From CAVVVS01 sp963751355 (GTDB lineage: Bacteria; Bacteroidota; Ignavibacteria; Ignavibacteriales; Ignavibacteriaceae), in NCBI GenBank assembly GCA_963751355.1, contig CAVVVS010000044.1:1-64000 (forward strand): a stretch of 64,000 nt of DNA. The letters are read 5' to 3'. Below the pieces are notes generated by a model. That model did no database searches. It worked only from the letters and a program-made list of their open reading frames with translations, and was not told where the DNA came from. Both the position numbers and the translations under genes were made by a program. The first letter of the stretch is position 1. Each line of letters begins with the position of its first letter. Positions 43,498-53,394 of the stretch are shown here, one piece after another.

Positions 43498-45564
43498 CTA
43501 TTCCTCTCTTTTTTGTTTTCTCTGCGTAAATAAATAATATAAAGCCAAATTAATGCCAAAAGTGAACCAAACCAGTGTGATTATTTCCTGGTCACCAAAA
43601 TTATATTCGGTGAGACCTGAAACAAGGAAAGCACTAATACAGCCCAACACTCCCAGGGAATACGAAGAGATGAAAGGTTGATTCAGAACTTTTTTATATA
43701 TTTTTATATCAATGATTATCATCTTAAAAATCATGTAACAAAATGCTAAAAATCCAAATAATCCCAGAATAACTAATTCGTGAATAAAATTATTATGCAT
43801 ATGTCCTTGAATTTCTTTATCATAGTTATGCTTATATTTTTTGTACAATTTGGCAAGATCAATGTCACCCACACCAAAAACCGGATGATCACGGAACATT
43901 TTAAGCCCGGCAATCCATAATTCTATTCTGTTTATGTTTGATTCATTATAAAAATCAAAAATGCTTAGCAGCCTACTTCTTTTAACAAAAGTAAAGAAAA
44001 GTTTCCCGTCATTTTTATCAATACCAGATGGCTCAAATCTCAATTTCCCTTTAAAAAGGATATTTATTTTATTTCCTACTGGATAGTGAAATTCATAAAA
44101 ATCACCGTCCGAATTAGCTGCAAATAACCTGCCATGAGAAAATCTCCAACTATATAGTCTACGGAGCGAATCATTTTGATCTAACAAAACAAGCCGTGAC
44201 TGTTTAATATCCAAAAGTCTTAATCCTTTTTTATCGGAAACAAATATTTTGTCATTCACAGGATAAATACGCTGTATAGTATATTTATCGGTGTATTGTA
44301 TAGTTTGTTTTGAAGGAAGCTTTCCTTTTAGAGTTACAACCGATATCTTGTTAGGAGGAGAAAGAAGAACCAAGCGGTTCGAGTCGGCAAAAATCTTTAT
44401 ATAACCTTTCAGAGCTCTATACCTAACCGTATCACTCAAATTCTCGGGATTTTTAAATACGGTAATCCCGCTGTCCTTATCATCAACATATAAGTAGTTA
44501 TTTGCAATATCAAATGAAAAAGTAAAACCTACAGTAATAAATTCTTTCTTAAGTGAAAAATTATCTCCCGACTTTTTCAGAAGGAAAAATCTTGTTTCGA
44601 TAGAAGTTCCAACGAAATAATTTTTGGTCCATTTTTTTAATCCGGTAATAGGAGCAGGAAGGTTTATTTTATTAATCAGAGTGGTATCTTTAAAAACCAG
44701 TAAACCGTTATTGAAATCGGATACAAATTCAGTATCTCCTTCGGATATGACACTCATAGCCCGTCCCTTGGTGTTCAAAGTATATTCTTTCTTTAATATA
44801 GATTTATTAAAGCTGTAAACTTCAAATATACTTTCGTTTTTTGAAACGAGAAAAAGTGCCGCAACGACCAGACATAATACGATAACCATTTTCCATTGTT
44901 TCTTAAATAGCAAAATGACAATTATTCCTGCTCCCACTCCTATCCAGCCGGTCCTTTTATAAGTAGAAACTAAAGCAAGCAATGATATCAAGAATCCGAA
45001 TATCAAAAATATTCTATTTCTCAAATTAACTTTTTCATTAATCATAAACGCAAATAAGAACAGAACCGTAAAACTTGTAATCTCACCGACCGTAATCGGG
45101 TATTGGAAAATAGAAGGTCCCGATTGCTCTAAACTGTATAAATTGTATATATAATATTTATATGCAAAAAACAGATAAATCAGTATGGTTATTAAAGAAG
45201 CTCCGATATATATTTTAAAATAAGTTTTAACTCGTTTAAAATCTGATGCGACAACTATTGATATATAAACAAGCGGAATTAATAGAGCTCTTTTTGAAAA
45301 ATATAAATATGCTTGCGGATTATTTCCCGAAAAAATAGCCGACAATAATTCGGCTGTAAGAAACCATATAAAAGCTATTTCAAGGCCAGTCTTCTTGAAT
45401 TGATTTTCTCCGGTTAAAAAATAGCGGATAAGGATTAATAATAATGCCCCGAAATAACCGATTTGGTTCACAAATATTGAGCTTGTAAGGCTCAATACAA
45501 ACAATATCATAAAAAAGAATATTAAACGGTCGATTATTTTGATTTGATTATCCGAAGTTTGCAT
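43498..45564 (-). CDS. O-antigen ligase family protein with inserted propeller-like domain
   Basis: This 688-residue polytopic membrane protein has about ten N-terminal hydrophobic segments up to about residue 240, then the conserved periplasmic-loop motifs RIELWIAGLKMFRDHPVFGVG (about 543-563) and GHMHNNFIHELVILGLFG, then the final helices. This is the O-antigen ligase/polymerase pattern. Between the last N-terminal helix and the RxxxW motif lies a hydrophilic insertion of about 280 residues with repeated short strands such as TEFVSDFNNGLLVFKD, NYLYVDDKDSGITVFKN, KIFVSDKKGLRLLDIK and GRLFAANSDGDFYEF, which reads as a six- to seven-bladed LVIVD/WD-like propeller in the periplasm. It is the last gene of the tight operon, 2 bases after the ABC transporter. 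Confidence 0.85.
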   Translation of the reverse strand: MQTSDNQIKIIDRLIFFFMILFVLSLTSSIFVNQIGYFGALLLILIRYFLTGENQFKKTGLEIAFIWFLTAELLSAIFSGNNPQAYLYFSKRALLIPLVYISIVVASDFKRVKTYFKIYIGASLITILIYLFFAYKYYIYNLYSLEQSGPSIFQYPITVGEITSFTVLFLFAFMINEKVNLRNRIFLIFGFLISLLALVSTYKRTGWIGVGAGIIVILLFKKQWKMVIVLCLVVAALFLVSKNESIFEVYSFNKSILKKEYTLNTKGRAMSVISEGDTEFVSDFNNGLLVFKDTTLINKINLPAPITGLKKWTKNYFVGTSIETRFFLLKKSGDNFSLKKEFITVGFTFSFDIANNYLYVDDKDSGITVFKNPENLSDTVRYRALKGYIKIFADSNRLVLLSPPNKISVVTLKGKLPSKQTIQYTDKYTIQRIYPVNDKIFVSDKKGLRLLDIKQSRLVLLDQNDSLRRLYSWRFSHGRLFAANSDGDFYEFHYPVGNKINILFKGKLRFEPSGIDKNDGKLFFTFVKRSRLLSIFDFYNESNINRIELWIAGLKMFRDHPVFGVGDIDLAKLYKKYKHNYDKEIQGHMHNNFIHELVILGLFGFLAFCYMIFKMIIIDIKIYKKVLNQPFISSYSLGVLGCISAFLVSGLTEYNFGDQEIITLVWFTFGINLALYYLFTQRKQKREE

Positions 45565-45566
45565 GT

Positions 45567-47420
45567 TTAATCTCTAAATTGCATTTCATAAAATTTTTTG
45601 TACAATCCATTTGAATCTTCTATAAGTTCCTCATGTCTTCCTGTTTGAATTATTCTACCTCTATCAAGAACCAAAATTTTGTTAGCATTTCTTATAGTGC
45701 TTAATCTATGCGCTATTACAATGGTTGTCCTGCTAGACATCATTCGCTCGATTGCTTCCTGCACCAGCTGCTCCGATTCATTATCAAGCGCCGATGTTGC
45801 TTCATCAAAGATCATAATTTGAGGATTTTTAAGAATTGCCCTTGCAATTGATATCCTTTGTCTCTGCCCTCCGGACAATTTAATCCCTCTCTCGCCAATA
45901 AATGTATCGTATCCTTCTGGTAATTCAGTTATAAATTCGTGGGCGTTTGCAGCTTTAGCCGCTTCAATTATTTTTCCCTCAGGGTAGTCTTTTAAACCGT
46001 AGGCAATATTGTTTTTAATTGTTTCATTAAACAGGAATGTTTCTTGTGTTACAATACCCATTAATTCTCTTAAGCTTTGGATTTTTATCTCTTTAATATT
46101 GATTCCGTCAATGCTTATATATCCTTGACCCGGATCATAAAACCTGGGAATTAAATCTACAAGGGTTGATTTGCCGCCGCCGCTTGGTCCGACAAGTGCA
46201 ATAATTTCACCTTTATTAACTTCAAAGTTTATTCCCTTCAAAACCGGTTCATCGGAATCATCATAATGAAAGGATATATTATTAAAATTTATTTTGTCTT
46301 TGAAACCGGAGATATCAATCGCACCGGGTAAATCATAAATCATCAATTCCGTATCTAATATTTCGAAAACTCTATCGCCCGCCGCACTCGATTCCTGTAT
46401 TCTGTTATTAACACTGGTGAGTTCTTTAATAGGAGGCATTAGTTGAAAAATTGCAAATAAAAATCCTAAAAATTCACTTGCTTTTAAAACATTACTTTGT
46501 AAAACCAAAACCCCACCGTAATAAATGATAACAACACCTACAATTACGCTTAAAAATTCTGTTATCGGAGAAGCAGCATTTCTTATTCTAACGATCCTCA
46601 GCATCATGCGGAAATAGTTCCAGGTCTCTTTCATAAATTTCTTATTTTCATAAGATTCCATCCCGAAGGCTTTTACAATTTTGGCGCCGGAAATTGTTTC
46701 CTGCAAAATGCTGGTTATATCAGCCATTTTAGCCTGAATAATAGAACTATGTTTTCTTAATCTTTTTCCGATTACTGCAATAATTATCATGGAAAACGGA
46801 AGTATAACTAATGCTAGCAATGTCAATTGCCAACTTATACTTAATGCAATTCCCAAGAATACAATTATAGATAGAGGCTCGCGTATCAAATTTAAAAAGG
46901 TTGTGGAAATACTCGACTGTACAACATTAACATCATTAGTGAACCGGGAAATTAGGTTTCCGACCCTCTCCTGCTTAAAGTAGCTTATCGGCAATTGATG
47001 AAGATGTTTATAGACTGCATTGCGTAAATCTTTCATTGAACCGAATTCAACAAATGCCAAAAAATATGCTTGAGAGTAGCCAAAAATATTTTTTAGAAAA
47101 AATGAAATCAAAACTAGTATACATATCCTCATCAAGGACTGCAATTTACTACCAGTAAATACAAAATTCTTGAAAGCTGTTGAAGCATCTTCCTTAATTT
47201 TTTGAACCCAGTCGGGTAAAATGCTCGAGGTCTGGCTTTCAGGTGTAACTTGTTCTACGGCAGGATGAGACGATTCCTGGAAAAGTGTGTCCAGCAAAGG
47301 AATGGTTAAATAAACTGAAAGACCGCTGAAAACAGCGAATATTATCGTGCAAAGAATCGATATTACTAAATGCTTCCAATAAGGTTTTACAAATTTTAAT
47401 ATTCTTAAATAGGTATTCAA
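45567..47420 (-). CDS. ABC transporter, MsbA-like (lipid A / glycolipid flippase)
   Basis: This 617-residue half-transporter has six N-terminal membrane helices (first at 14-36) and an ABC domain with Walker A GPSGGGKS, signature LSGGQRQRISIARA, DEATSALD and the H-loop AHRLST. It is closest in form to MsbA exporters that flip lipid A-core across the inner membrane. A long acidic periplasmic insertion after TM1 (about 45-80) is unusual for MsbA. The start is TTG; the nearest upstream ATG is followed at once by a stop. It sits between GT9 and the O-antigen ligase in the operon, which supports a lipopolysaccharide role. Confidence 0.9.
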   Translation of the reverse strand: MNTYLRILKFVKPYWKHLVISILCTIIFAVFSGLSVYLTIPLLDTLFQESSHPAVEQVTPESQTSSILPDWVQKIKEDASTAFKNFVFTGSKLQSLMRICILVLISFFLKNIFGYSQAYFLAFVEFGSMKDLRNAVYKHLHQLPISYFKQERVGNLISRFTNDVNVVQSSISTTFLNLIREPLSIIVFLGIALSISWQLTLLALVILPFSMIIIAVIGKRLRKHSSIIQAKMADITSILQETISGAKIVKAFGMESYENKKFMKETWNYFRMMLRIVRIRNAASPITEFLSVIVGVVIIYYGGVLVLQSNVLKASEFLGFLFAIFQLMPPIKELTSVNNRIQESSAAGDRVFEILDTELMIYDLPGAIDISGFKDKINFNNISFHYDDSDEPVLKGINFEVNKGEIIALVGPSGGGKSTLVDLIPRFYDPGQGYISIDGINIKEIKIQSLRELMGIVTQETFLFNETIKNNIAYGLKDYPEGKIIEAAKAANAHEFITELPEGYDTFIGERGIKLSGGQRQRISIARAILKNPQIMIFDEATSALDNESEQLVQEAIERMMSSRTTIVIAHRLSTIRNANKILVLDRGRIIQTGRHEELIEDSNGLYKKFYEMQFRD

Positions 47421-47448
47421 ATCATTTCTTTTTTTAAATTAAACTAAT

Positions 47449-48597
47449 TTAGCGCTTTAATATAACATTATATCTTTTGTTTAGTATCAATTCAACTGCA
47501 TTCAGTACTTGATTAACTTGAAGCAGTTTCATACATAATGCAGGACGCATAATTTTACATTCCTCCCACTGTGCAGGTTTGGGATCCATATGCCTGCAAG
47601 GAAGACAATCCAGCTTCACACTTACAACTTTAGAATCACCTGTTATATCATACGGACCGGTATCTTCGGGATCCGCCCATCCCATATACATGACAACAGG
47701 TACGTTCAGTGCGTTTGCGAGATGAAGCGTTCCGGTATCAGGACCTATAACGAGTTTTACATATTTTAAAAGTGCAATTAATTGTCTCACAGACGTTTTA
47801 CCAACTAGCGATACAGCATCATTGTTCATTTGATGCATCACCTTTTCAACTTCGGGCTCATCTTGCACAGTCCCGGTAAAAATAGTTTTTACATTATAAT
47901 TTTCAATCAGAATATCAGCAAGCTTGCTGATTTTATTCAATTCCCACTGTCTAACCGAAGTTTTTTCGCTGCAACCAACTTGAATGCAGACAATAAAATC
48001 ATCAACCGATAATCCATTATTTTCAAGTAACTGCCTGGCTTTCATGCTCTCTTTTTCATCTGCGTACAGGGAAGTAACTTCTATTCCGGGCGAATTAGTC
48101 CATGATTTTACAGTTCCCTGCTCAGCCTTAACAGCATGACCATCTCTGTGGAATACAATGTCCAGCAAATAATCTGATTTGTTGTAGAAACCGATTAAAT
48201 ATTTTGCGCCTGTAAGTTTTCCCATTATAGTATAATGAGAATTTACTTCTTGATTCAGCAAAATATCATACTTATTTTTTCTGAGACCGAGGAAAAAGTA
48301 AATTTGCTTTATCAAAGATAAATTACCGGCTAAAGGAATAATATTTTTAATGCCCGGAAAATTTACTAAAACATCTTTCGAACTATCACTTACCAGCACA
48401 TCAATCTTTGCTTCAGGAAAAGTCCTCACCAACCGGTTTAGAACGGGAGTAATAAAAACTACATCCCCGATTCTTCCGCACCTGATTACAAGTATTTTTT
48501 TGTCATTCTCTTTTCTGGAAACAAATTCGTAAAATTTTTTTATTTTATTTTGTGAGTTAAAAATATTCAAAAAATTTACCATTAACTTTTTATGCAC
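47449..48597 (-). CDS. Glycosyltransferase family 9 (heptosyltransferase-like)
   Basis: This 382-residue protein has the GT9 pattern. The N-terminal nucleotide-sugar fold has KKILVIRCGRIGDVVFITP (about 33-51). The C-terminal half carries the conserved GPDTGTLHLANALNVPVVMY motif, followed by the Cys-containing LDCLPCRHMDPKP. These enzymes add heptose or a similar sugar to the inner core of lipopolysaccharide. The GTG start at 48597 overlaps the upstream lipoprotein gene by 8 bases; an ATG five codons later is an alternative. It is upstream of msbA in the same operon. Confidence 0.9.
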   Translation of the reverse strand: MHKKLMVNFLNIFNSQNKIKKFYEFVSRKENDKKILVIRCGRIGDVVFITPVLNRLVRTFPEAKIDVLVSDSSKDVLVNFPGIKNIIPLAGNLSLIKQIYFFLGLRKNKYDILLNQEVNSHYTIMGKLTGAKYLIGFYNKSDYLLDIVFHRDGHAVKAEQGTVKSWTNSPGIEVTSLYADEKESMKARQLLENNGLSVDDFIVCIQVGCSEKTSVRQWELNKISKLADILIENYNVKTIFTGTVQDEPEVEKVMHQMNNDAVSLVGKTSVRQLIALLKYVKLVIGPDTGTLHLANALNVPVVMYMGWADPEDTGPYDITGDSKVVSVKLDCLPCRHMDPKPAQWEECKIMRPALCMKLLQVNQVLNAVELILNKRYNVILKR

Positions 48598-49636
48598 TAT
48601 AGTCGGGAATCTGTGGAATATTTTTTAAACCGCAGCCGCCTTTAATTTTTACAGAATCTATCATCTTATTTTTATTTAGATTATAAATATAGATGGACGA
48701 ATTATTATCGAAACCATTATCAAACACGAGGGTTTTTCCGTAAATAAAAAAATTTTTCACACCGCCGCCGTTCCATTGTTTGATAACTTTTTTACTTTGA
48801 ATGGAGTAAATAAAAAGTTTTGAAGTTTCCGGTTTTTTCTTGTAAAGAGTATTATTATTCGGTGTTATATTAATGGTGGTAAATACTACAGATTTGTCCT
48901 CGCCCACCCACCTAAGTTGATTTAGCTTTTGAGTCCCTTTAACAATAAAAACATTATTGCCATTCCCGGGATTATTAATAAATATTGAAATAGTATCTTT
49001 ACCCGCGGATGACAGAAAATATTTTTTATCCGGCGATACTTTGTTTATTATAATTCCCGGAGGTTTTGGATAACCGTCCTTAACAATATTGTATGTATTT
49101 GTTTTATCCAGCAATTCCTTTCCGAACATGTTAAAGATTTGAACATGCTGGTGAACATAATTGGCAATCGTTTTATCAAATGAATTGAGTATAACTTTGT
49201 AAGTATTGTCCATCCCCCATTTCGTGAATACCTGCATACCGCTGCCTATTTTTTTAAGCAAGCTAACGTTGGAAGAATCTGAACTTGATAAATACAATTT
49301 TACATCCGTAATATAGGGGAAGACTCCCCTTTTACCGTAATGTCTGGCTGTTAAGAAAAATGCCGTTTTCATATCCTTCGAATAAGATAGCTCAACTACG
49401 TTTTGAGAGCCGTTACTCCAAAATTTTGTATATTTTTTTTCTTTAATATTATATTTATATAATCCTGCCTTATTATCAATTGTCCCTACGAACAAAAAAT
49501 TTTGTAAGGACGGTGCGTTCAATGGGTCTGCAGAAAGATCCATTTTATTTTTGTTAAGATTTTTGCCCTGTTTGCCTTTATAGCAGCCTGATAAAATTAA
49601 AGGGAATAATATTACAACCAGCCATAATTTAGCCAT
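48590..49636 (-). CDS. Propeller-type lipoprotein in the envelope operon
   Basis: This 348-residue lipoprotein has the lipobox LILSGC at residue 18. The mature part has repeated TolB/WD-like strands (FVGTIDNKAGLYKYNIKEKK, LSYSKDMKTAFFLTARHYG, VSPDKKYFLSSAGKDTISIF), so it is likely a beta-propeller. AGGAG lies seven bases upstream of the ATG, inside the preceding gene, which it overlaps by 8 bases. I do not recognise a named family. Its place next to glycosyltransferase and ligase genes suggests a periplasmic envelope role, possibly as a partner of the propeller insertion in the ligase. Confidence 0.82.
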   Translation of the reverse strand: MAKLWLVVILFPLILSGCYKGKQGKNLNKNKMDLSADPLNAPSLQNFLFVGTIDNKAGLYKYNIKEKKYTKFWSNGSQNVVELSYSKDMKTAFFLTARHYGKRGVFPYITDVKLYLSSSDSSNVSLLKKIGSGMQVFTKWGMDNTYKVILNSFDKTIANYVHQHVQIFNMFGKELLDKTNTYNIVKDGYPKPPGIIINKVSPDKKYFLSSAGKDTISIFINNPGNGNNVFIVKGTQKLNQLRWVGEDKSVVFTTINITPNNNTLYKKKPETSKLFIYSIQSKKVIKQWNGGGVKNFFIYGKTLVFDNGFDNNSSIYIYNLNKNKMIDSVKIKGGCGLKNIPQIPDYSA

Positions 49637-50288
49637 TAAATGCTCCTGCTGCGTTTATGAATATTTTTAAAATGAAATTAACCAAATCCATAAAATATCC
49701 CCAGAGCGGACTATATATAAACACCAAGAGAATTATTGAACCATATAGCCCAAGGTTTAAAAGTTTAGCAGTAATTTTGTTCGGGAATAAATCGAATAAA
49801 ATGTGCGAACCGTCCAGTGGAGGTATCGGGAGAAGATTAAATGCAAATAAAAATACATTAAAAAACACTCCGTACCAGCACATACTTAGAATATAATTTT
49901 GTTGTGACATTTGTGTGCGCGAAAAGAGCACGAATGCTAAAAGAAACAGAATTGCCAAAACAAGATTTGAGAACGGACCTGCAAATGATACTATAGCGTC
50001 ATCACGTAATTGATTATTAAAATTATTTCTATTAACCGGAACCGGCTTTGCCCAACCAATCAATGCAAACCCGGAAGCAAAAGCAGCCAAAGGCATTAAA
50101 TATGTACCCACCAGATCGGCATGTTTAAATGGATTTAATGTTAACCTGCCCTGATTCTTTGCAGTATTATCTCCCAGCTTTGAAGCGGAATATGCGTGTG
50201 CAAATTCATGTATTCCCAGGGATATCAGGAACATAGGTAAGAATAAAAGAAATTTAATTAACTTTTCACTAACGTGTATATTTGACAA
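49629..50288 (-). CDS. Site-2 protease family (M50) membrane metalloprotease
   Basis: This 219-residue intramembrane zinc protease has the HExxH motif at 27-31 (LGIHEFAHAYSASKLGD) in the first helix and the NLLPIPPLDGSHIL motif with the third zinc ligand Asp near residue 160. About five helices in all. The short form without PDZ or CBS domains is the Rv/YwhC-like group; substrates are unknown. The start is TTG with GAGGT nine bases upstream, formed by the 3' end of xerD. It overlaps the downstream lipoprotein gene by 8 bases. Confidence 0.92.
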   Translation of the reverse strand: MSNIHVSEKLIKFLLFLPMFLISLGIHEFAHAYSASKLGDNTAKNQGRLTLNPFKHADLVGTYLMPLAAFASGFALIGWAKPVPVNRNNFNNQLRDDAIVSFAGPFSNLVLAILFLLAFVLFSRTQMSQQNYILSMCWYGVFFNVFLFAFNLLPIPPLDGSHILFDLFPNKITAKLLNLGLYGSIILLVFIYSPLWGYFMDLVNFILKIFINAAGAFNG

Positions 50289-50293
50289 TTTTT

Positions 50294-51184
50294 TTAACCT
50301 CGGGGATGAAAATCTCTATGAACTTGTTTAATAAATTCTCTGTCTATGTGAGTATAAATTTGAGTAGTTGAAATATCAGAATGTCCCAGCATCTCCTGAA
50401 CCGCACGTAAATCGGCACCTCCCTCAAGTAAATGAGTGGCGAACGAATGTCTGAAAGTATGCGGATGAACTTCTTTTTGAATACCGGCTTCATTGGCATA
50501 CCGGTTGACAATTTTCCAGATGCCCATTCTAGAAATCTTAGTTCCCCGGACATTAAGGAATAAATAATTTTCACTTTTCATTTTCTTTTCCAATAACGGA
50601 CGGCTTTTTATTAGATATTCATTTGTATATTCCATTGCACTTCTGCCTATTGGTACAAGTCTCTCTTTTGATCCTTTCCCGAATACCCTGATAATATCTT
50701 CTTTAAAAAAAAGGCTTGAAATTTTTAGATTAATTAATTCGGAAACCCTAATACCACAAGCATAAAAAATTTCAAGAAGAGCTTTATCACGCAGGCCTAG
50801 CTTTGTATCAGTATCCGGTTTAGCCAATATTGCCTCAACTTCGGTAACAGATAAAACATTAGGCAAATTTTTAGAAAGTTTCGGGGTCTCAACTTTTTTA
50901 ACCGGATTTTCGATTATATAATTACATAATAGGCAATAGTTAAAGAATCCTTTCAAAGATGAGTAGTATCTGGCTGCCGAGCTGCTGTTTAATCCGATTT
51001 TATTTAACAAACGGAAAAAAGCTATTATGTGATGATATTTTACTTCGGAAGGATCATCAATCTTGTAATTTTCCATAAACCGAATGAACGCCGAGATATC
51101 GTTTTTATAGGAAGCAATTGTATTACCGGAAAGATTTTTTTCTAATTTAAGTACAGTCAAATATTCCTTCAAGAAAATGTTCAT
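50294..51184 (-). CDS. xerD: Tyrosine recombinase XerD
   Basis: This 296-residue site-specific recombinase resolves chromosome dimers at dif with XerC. It has an N-terminal SAM-like DNA-binding domain (KNLSGNTIASYKNDISAFIR) and the catalytic domain with Arg in YACGIRVSELINL, the HTFRHSFATHLLEGG box and the nucleophile Tyr in STTQIYTHI. The length matches XerC/D of other Bacteroidota. It overlaps the upstream HD gene by four bases (ATGA). No dif site was located by eye. Confidence 0.94.
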   Translation of the reverse strand: MNIFLKEYLTVLKLEKNLSGNTIASYKNDISAFIRFMENYKIDDPSEVKYHHIIAFFRLLNKIGLNSSSAARYYSSLKGFFNYCLLCNYIIENPVKKVETPKLSKNLPNVLSVTEVEAILAKPDTDTKLGLRDKALLEIFYACGIRVSELINLKISSLFFKEDIIRVFGKGSKERLVPIGRSAMEYTNEYLIKSRPLLEKKMKSENYLFLNVRGTKISRMGIWKIVNRYANEAGIQKEVHPHTFRHSFATHLLEGGADLRAVQEMLGHSDISTTQIYTHIDREFIKQVHRDFHPRG

Positions 51185-53391
51185 TTTTCATCTTTTTTTT
51201 CGTCAATACCCTGTTCCATCTCGTCCTGTTTCGGATATCTAATTCTTTTATGATGCTGTCCCACTAATATGCTTATGAAAGATTCTTTTATTTTATTGAT
51301 ATCGCTAAAAGTTATCGGTGAATTATTTAATTGCCCGTCAGCCACCCTGGATTGAATTATTTTATCAATAACGTTTTCTACTTTAACCGGGTCGGCTTCC
51401 TCTATAGATCGCACAGCCGATTCACAACTGTCAGCGAGCATAACTACAGCGGTCTCTTTAGTATCCGGTTTCGGACCGGGATATTTATAATCATTAATAT
51501 CAACTTTTTCTTCGCCGTACATTTTTTTTGCTTTTTCATAGAAGTATGAAATAGTGGTTGTTCCATGATGCATGGGAATAAAATCCACAATTTCCCTAGG
51601 CAAATTATTTTCTTCGGCTAAAGCGATTCCGTCTTTTACATGTTTAACTATTAGACTCACACTTTCTTCGGGTGTTAATTTTTCATGGATATTTTGATTG
51701 TTTAATTGGTTCTCAACAAAATTTTGAGGGGTAATGGTTTTACCGATATCATGGTAATAAGAGCCGACTCTCGCCAGCAGGGGATTTGCACCAATATTTT
51801 CTGCTGCGGTTTCGGCTAAAGTTCCCATAGTCATCGAATGATTAAACGTACCTGGTGCTCGTCTTGCTAATTCTTTTAACAATGATCCGTCAAAATTTGA
51901 TAATTCAAGTAGTGTAAGATCAGTAGTGATTTTGAAAAGCCGTTCGAAAAAGATTAATAATCCATATGTAAGCACCGGACTTATCAGTGCATTGAAACCT
52001 GCAAATGCGGCTTCAATTAAAACAGTTTCCGGAGATGCGAATCTCTCAAGTCCGAATGCAAGTATGGAAACAATATATCCTAATAAAATAAATAAAAATG
52101 ATCTGAATATTTGCGACCGGTTTTTGATATCCCGAACGGTATAAACCGAAAGAGCACCGGCAAATAAATTCATTGCGGTAAAGGTATAATCGTTCCCGCG
52201 TAATGCTCCCGTTATTAATACGATTATTACAGTGCAGTAAAATCCTACCCGTGAATCGAATATTATGGTCAAAAGCATTGCGGAAACCGGGATAAAAATC
52301 AAAAACTGAATAGGGGCATTTACCGAAATTTGATTAATTAAGTATGTTATAAAAGATATAAAAATAAAATTAAGGGCTAAAAGGATAATTTTTTGGTTGT
52401 CATAAAATATTTTTTTTCTAAAGAGAAATAAATAAATCGACAACAACGAAAGCAAGAATGCAATATGTAAAACTTTACCGACTAATTGCAGGTAATAACT
52501 TTCTCCGCCTAATTTTTCGCCTTTAGCTATTTTATAAGATTCAATTTTAAGTTTGGCTTCTCTGGTTATCCGGTCATGTTTAGCAATTATTCGTTCGTTT
52601 TCGTTTACAATTCCACTGTACTTGGATACATTACTTTTTGCCTGACTTATTTCCACCTGTGTCAGATTGTGACTATAGGTAACATCTGGTGTTATAAAAT
52701 GTGATGTATATTCTACCATGCAATTTTCAACCTGCGGAGCATACCCCATGCTCTCTATTTCATTACTTAATTTTTCCTTCGCAACCTTAACGGTTTGCAT
52801 ATCTTTCAGAGGAATAATTCTATCGATATTTCCTATTCTGATTGCAATACTGTCTTTAAGTTCCTTTTCTCCTGGTTTATTGATTATTCCTTTCTTATAA
52901 ATATCTCTCAACATATCATGTGAAATGGTAAAAAAGGTTTTCAAATTTATGGTTTTGCTCGGCAGCATAAACCGTTCCCTTTTTCTCATAGCCTTAATAG
53001 TATTAAATGAAGAACTGCTTAAAAAAGTTGGATTCAAATTTTGTAATGTATCAACATTAAGTACACTATCGACAATTCTTAAGATAAAAGCGTTATACTT
53101 TTTTAATGAATCCATCATGATCGGGATACGGTTTTCGTTTTTTAAAAAAACCGGGTATACACTCTCCTCTGCCTCTTTCAACTGCTGCTGGTATACTTTA
53201 GTATCCTTAAGAATAGGAAATGTGAACGGTGCAATAAGGTCATCATGTATCCATATTGAACCAACGGATACTTCTGATTCTATTGATTCTCCTTTTGGAA
53301 ACATTAAAGCGATGAGGACAACCGAAACTATCCCGATTAATAACTTAAATTTTGTGCTATATCTCAATTTAGCTTCTTTTTTTTCAGTCAT
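51181..53391 (-). CDS. 7TM-HD family phosphohydrolase (PgpH-like)
   Basis: This 736-residue protein has a signal-anchor at 13-30 and an extracytoplasmic 7TMR-HDED region (about 40-300) with helical character. Seven membrane helices follow (about 310-500), then a cytoplasmic HD domain with NHSMTMGTLAETAAENIG, GSYYHDIGKT and PMHHGTTTISYFYE as metal-binding motifs. PgpH of Listeria, the founding member, hydrolyses c-di-AMP, so a nucleotide second-messenger role is likely but not proven here. The ATG at 53391 is chosen over a TTG one codon earlier. It is the first gene of the envelope operon. Confidence 0.92.
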   Translation of the reverse strand: MTEKKEAKLRYSTKFKLLIGIVSVVLIALMFPKGESIESEVSVGSIWIHDDLIAPFTFPILKDTKVYQQQLKEAEESVYPVFLKNENRIPIMMDSLKKYNAFILRIVDSVLNVDTLQNLNPTFLSSSSFNTIKAMRKRERFMLPSKTINLKTFFTISHDMLRDIYKKGIINKPGEKELKDSIAIRIGNIDRIIPLKDMQTVKVAKEKLSNEIESMGYAPQVENCMVEYTSHFITPDVTYSHNLTQVEISQAKSNVSKYSGIVNENERIIAKHDRITREAKLKIESYKIAKGEKLGGESYYLQLVGKVLHIAFLLSLLSIYLFLFRKKIFYDNQKIILLALNFIFISFITYLINQISVNAPIQFLIFIPVSAMLLTIIFDSRVGFYCTVIIVLITGALRGNDYTFTAMNLFAGALSVYTVRDIKNRSQIFRSFLFILLGYIVSILAFGLERFASPETVLIEAAFAGFNALISPVLTYGLLIFFERLFKITTDLTLLELSNFDGSLLKELARRAPGTFNHSMTMGTLAETAAENIGANPLLARVGSYYHDIGKTITPQNFVENQLNNQNIHEKLTPEESVSLIVKHVKDGIALAEENNLPREIVDFIPMHHGTTTISYFYEKAKKMYGEEKVDINDYKYPGPKPDTKETAVVMLADSCESAVRSIEEADPVKVENVIDKIIQSRVADGQLNNSPITFSDINKIKESFISILVGQHHKRIRYPKQDEMEQGIDEKKDEK

Positions 53392-53394
53392 CAA

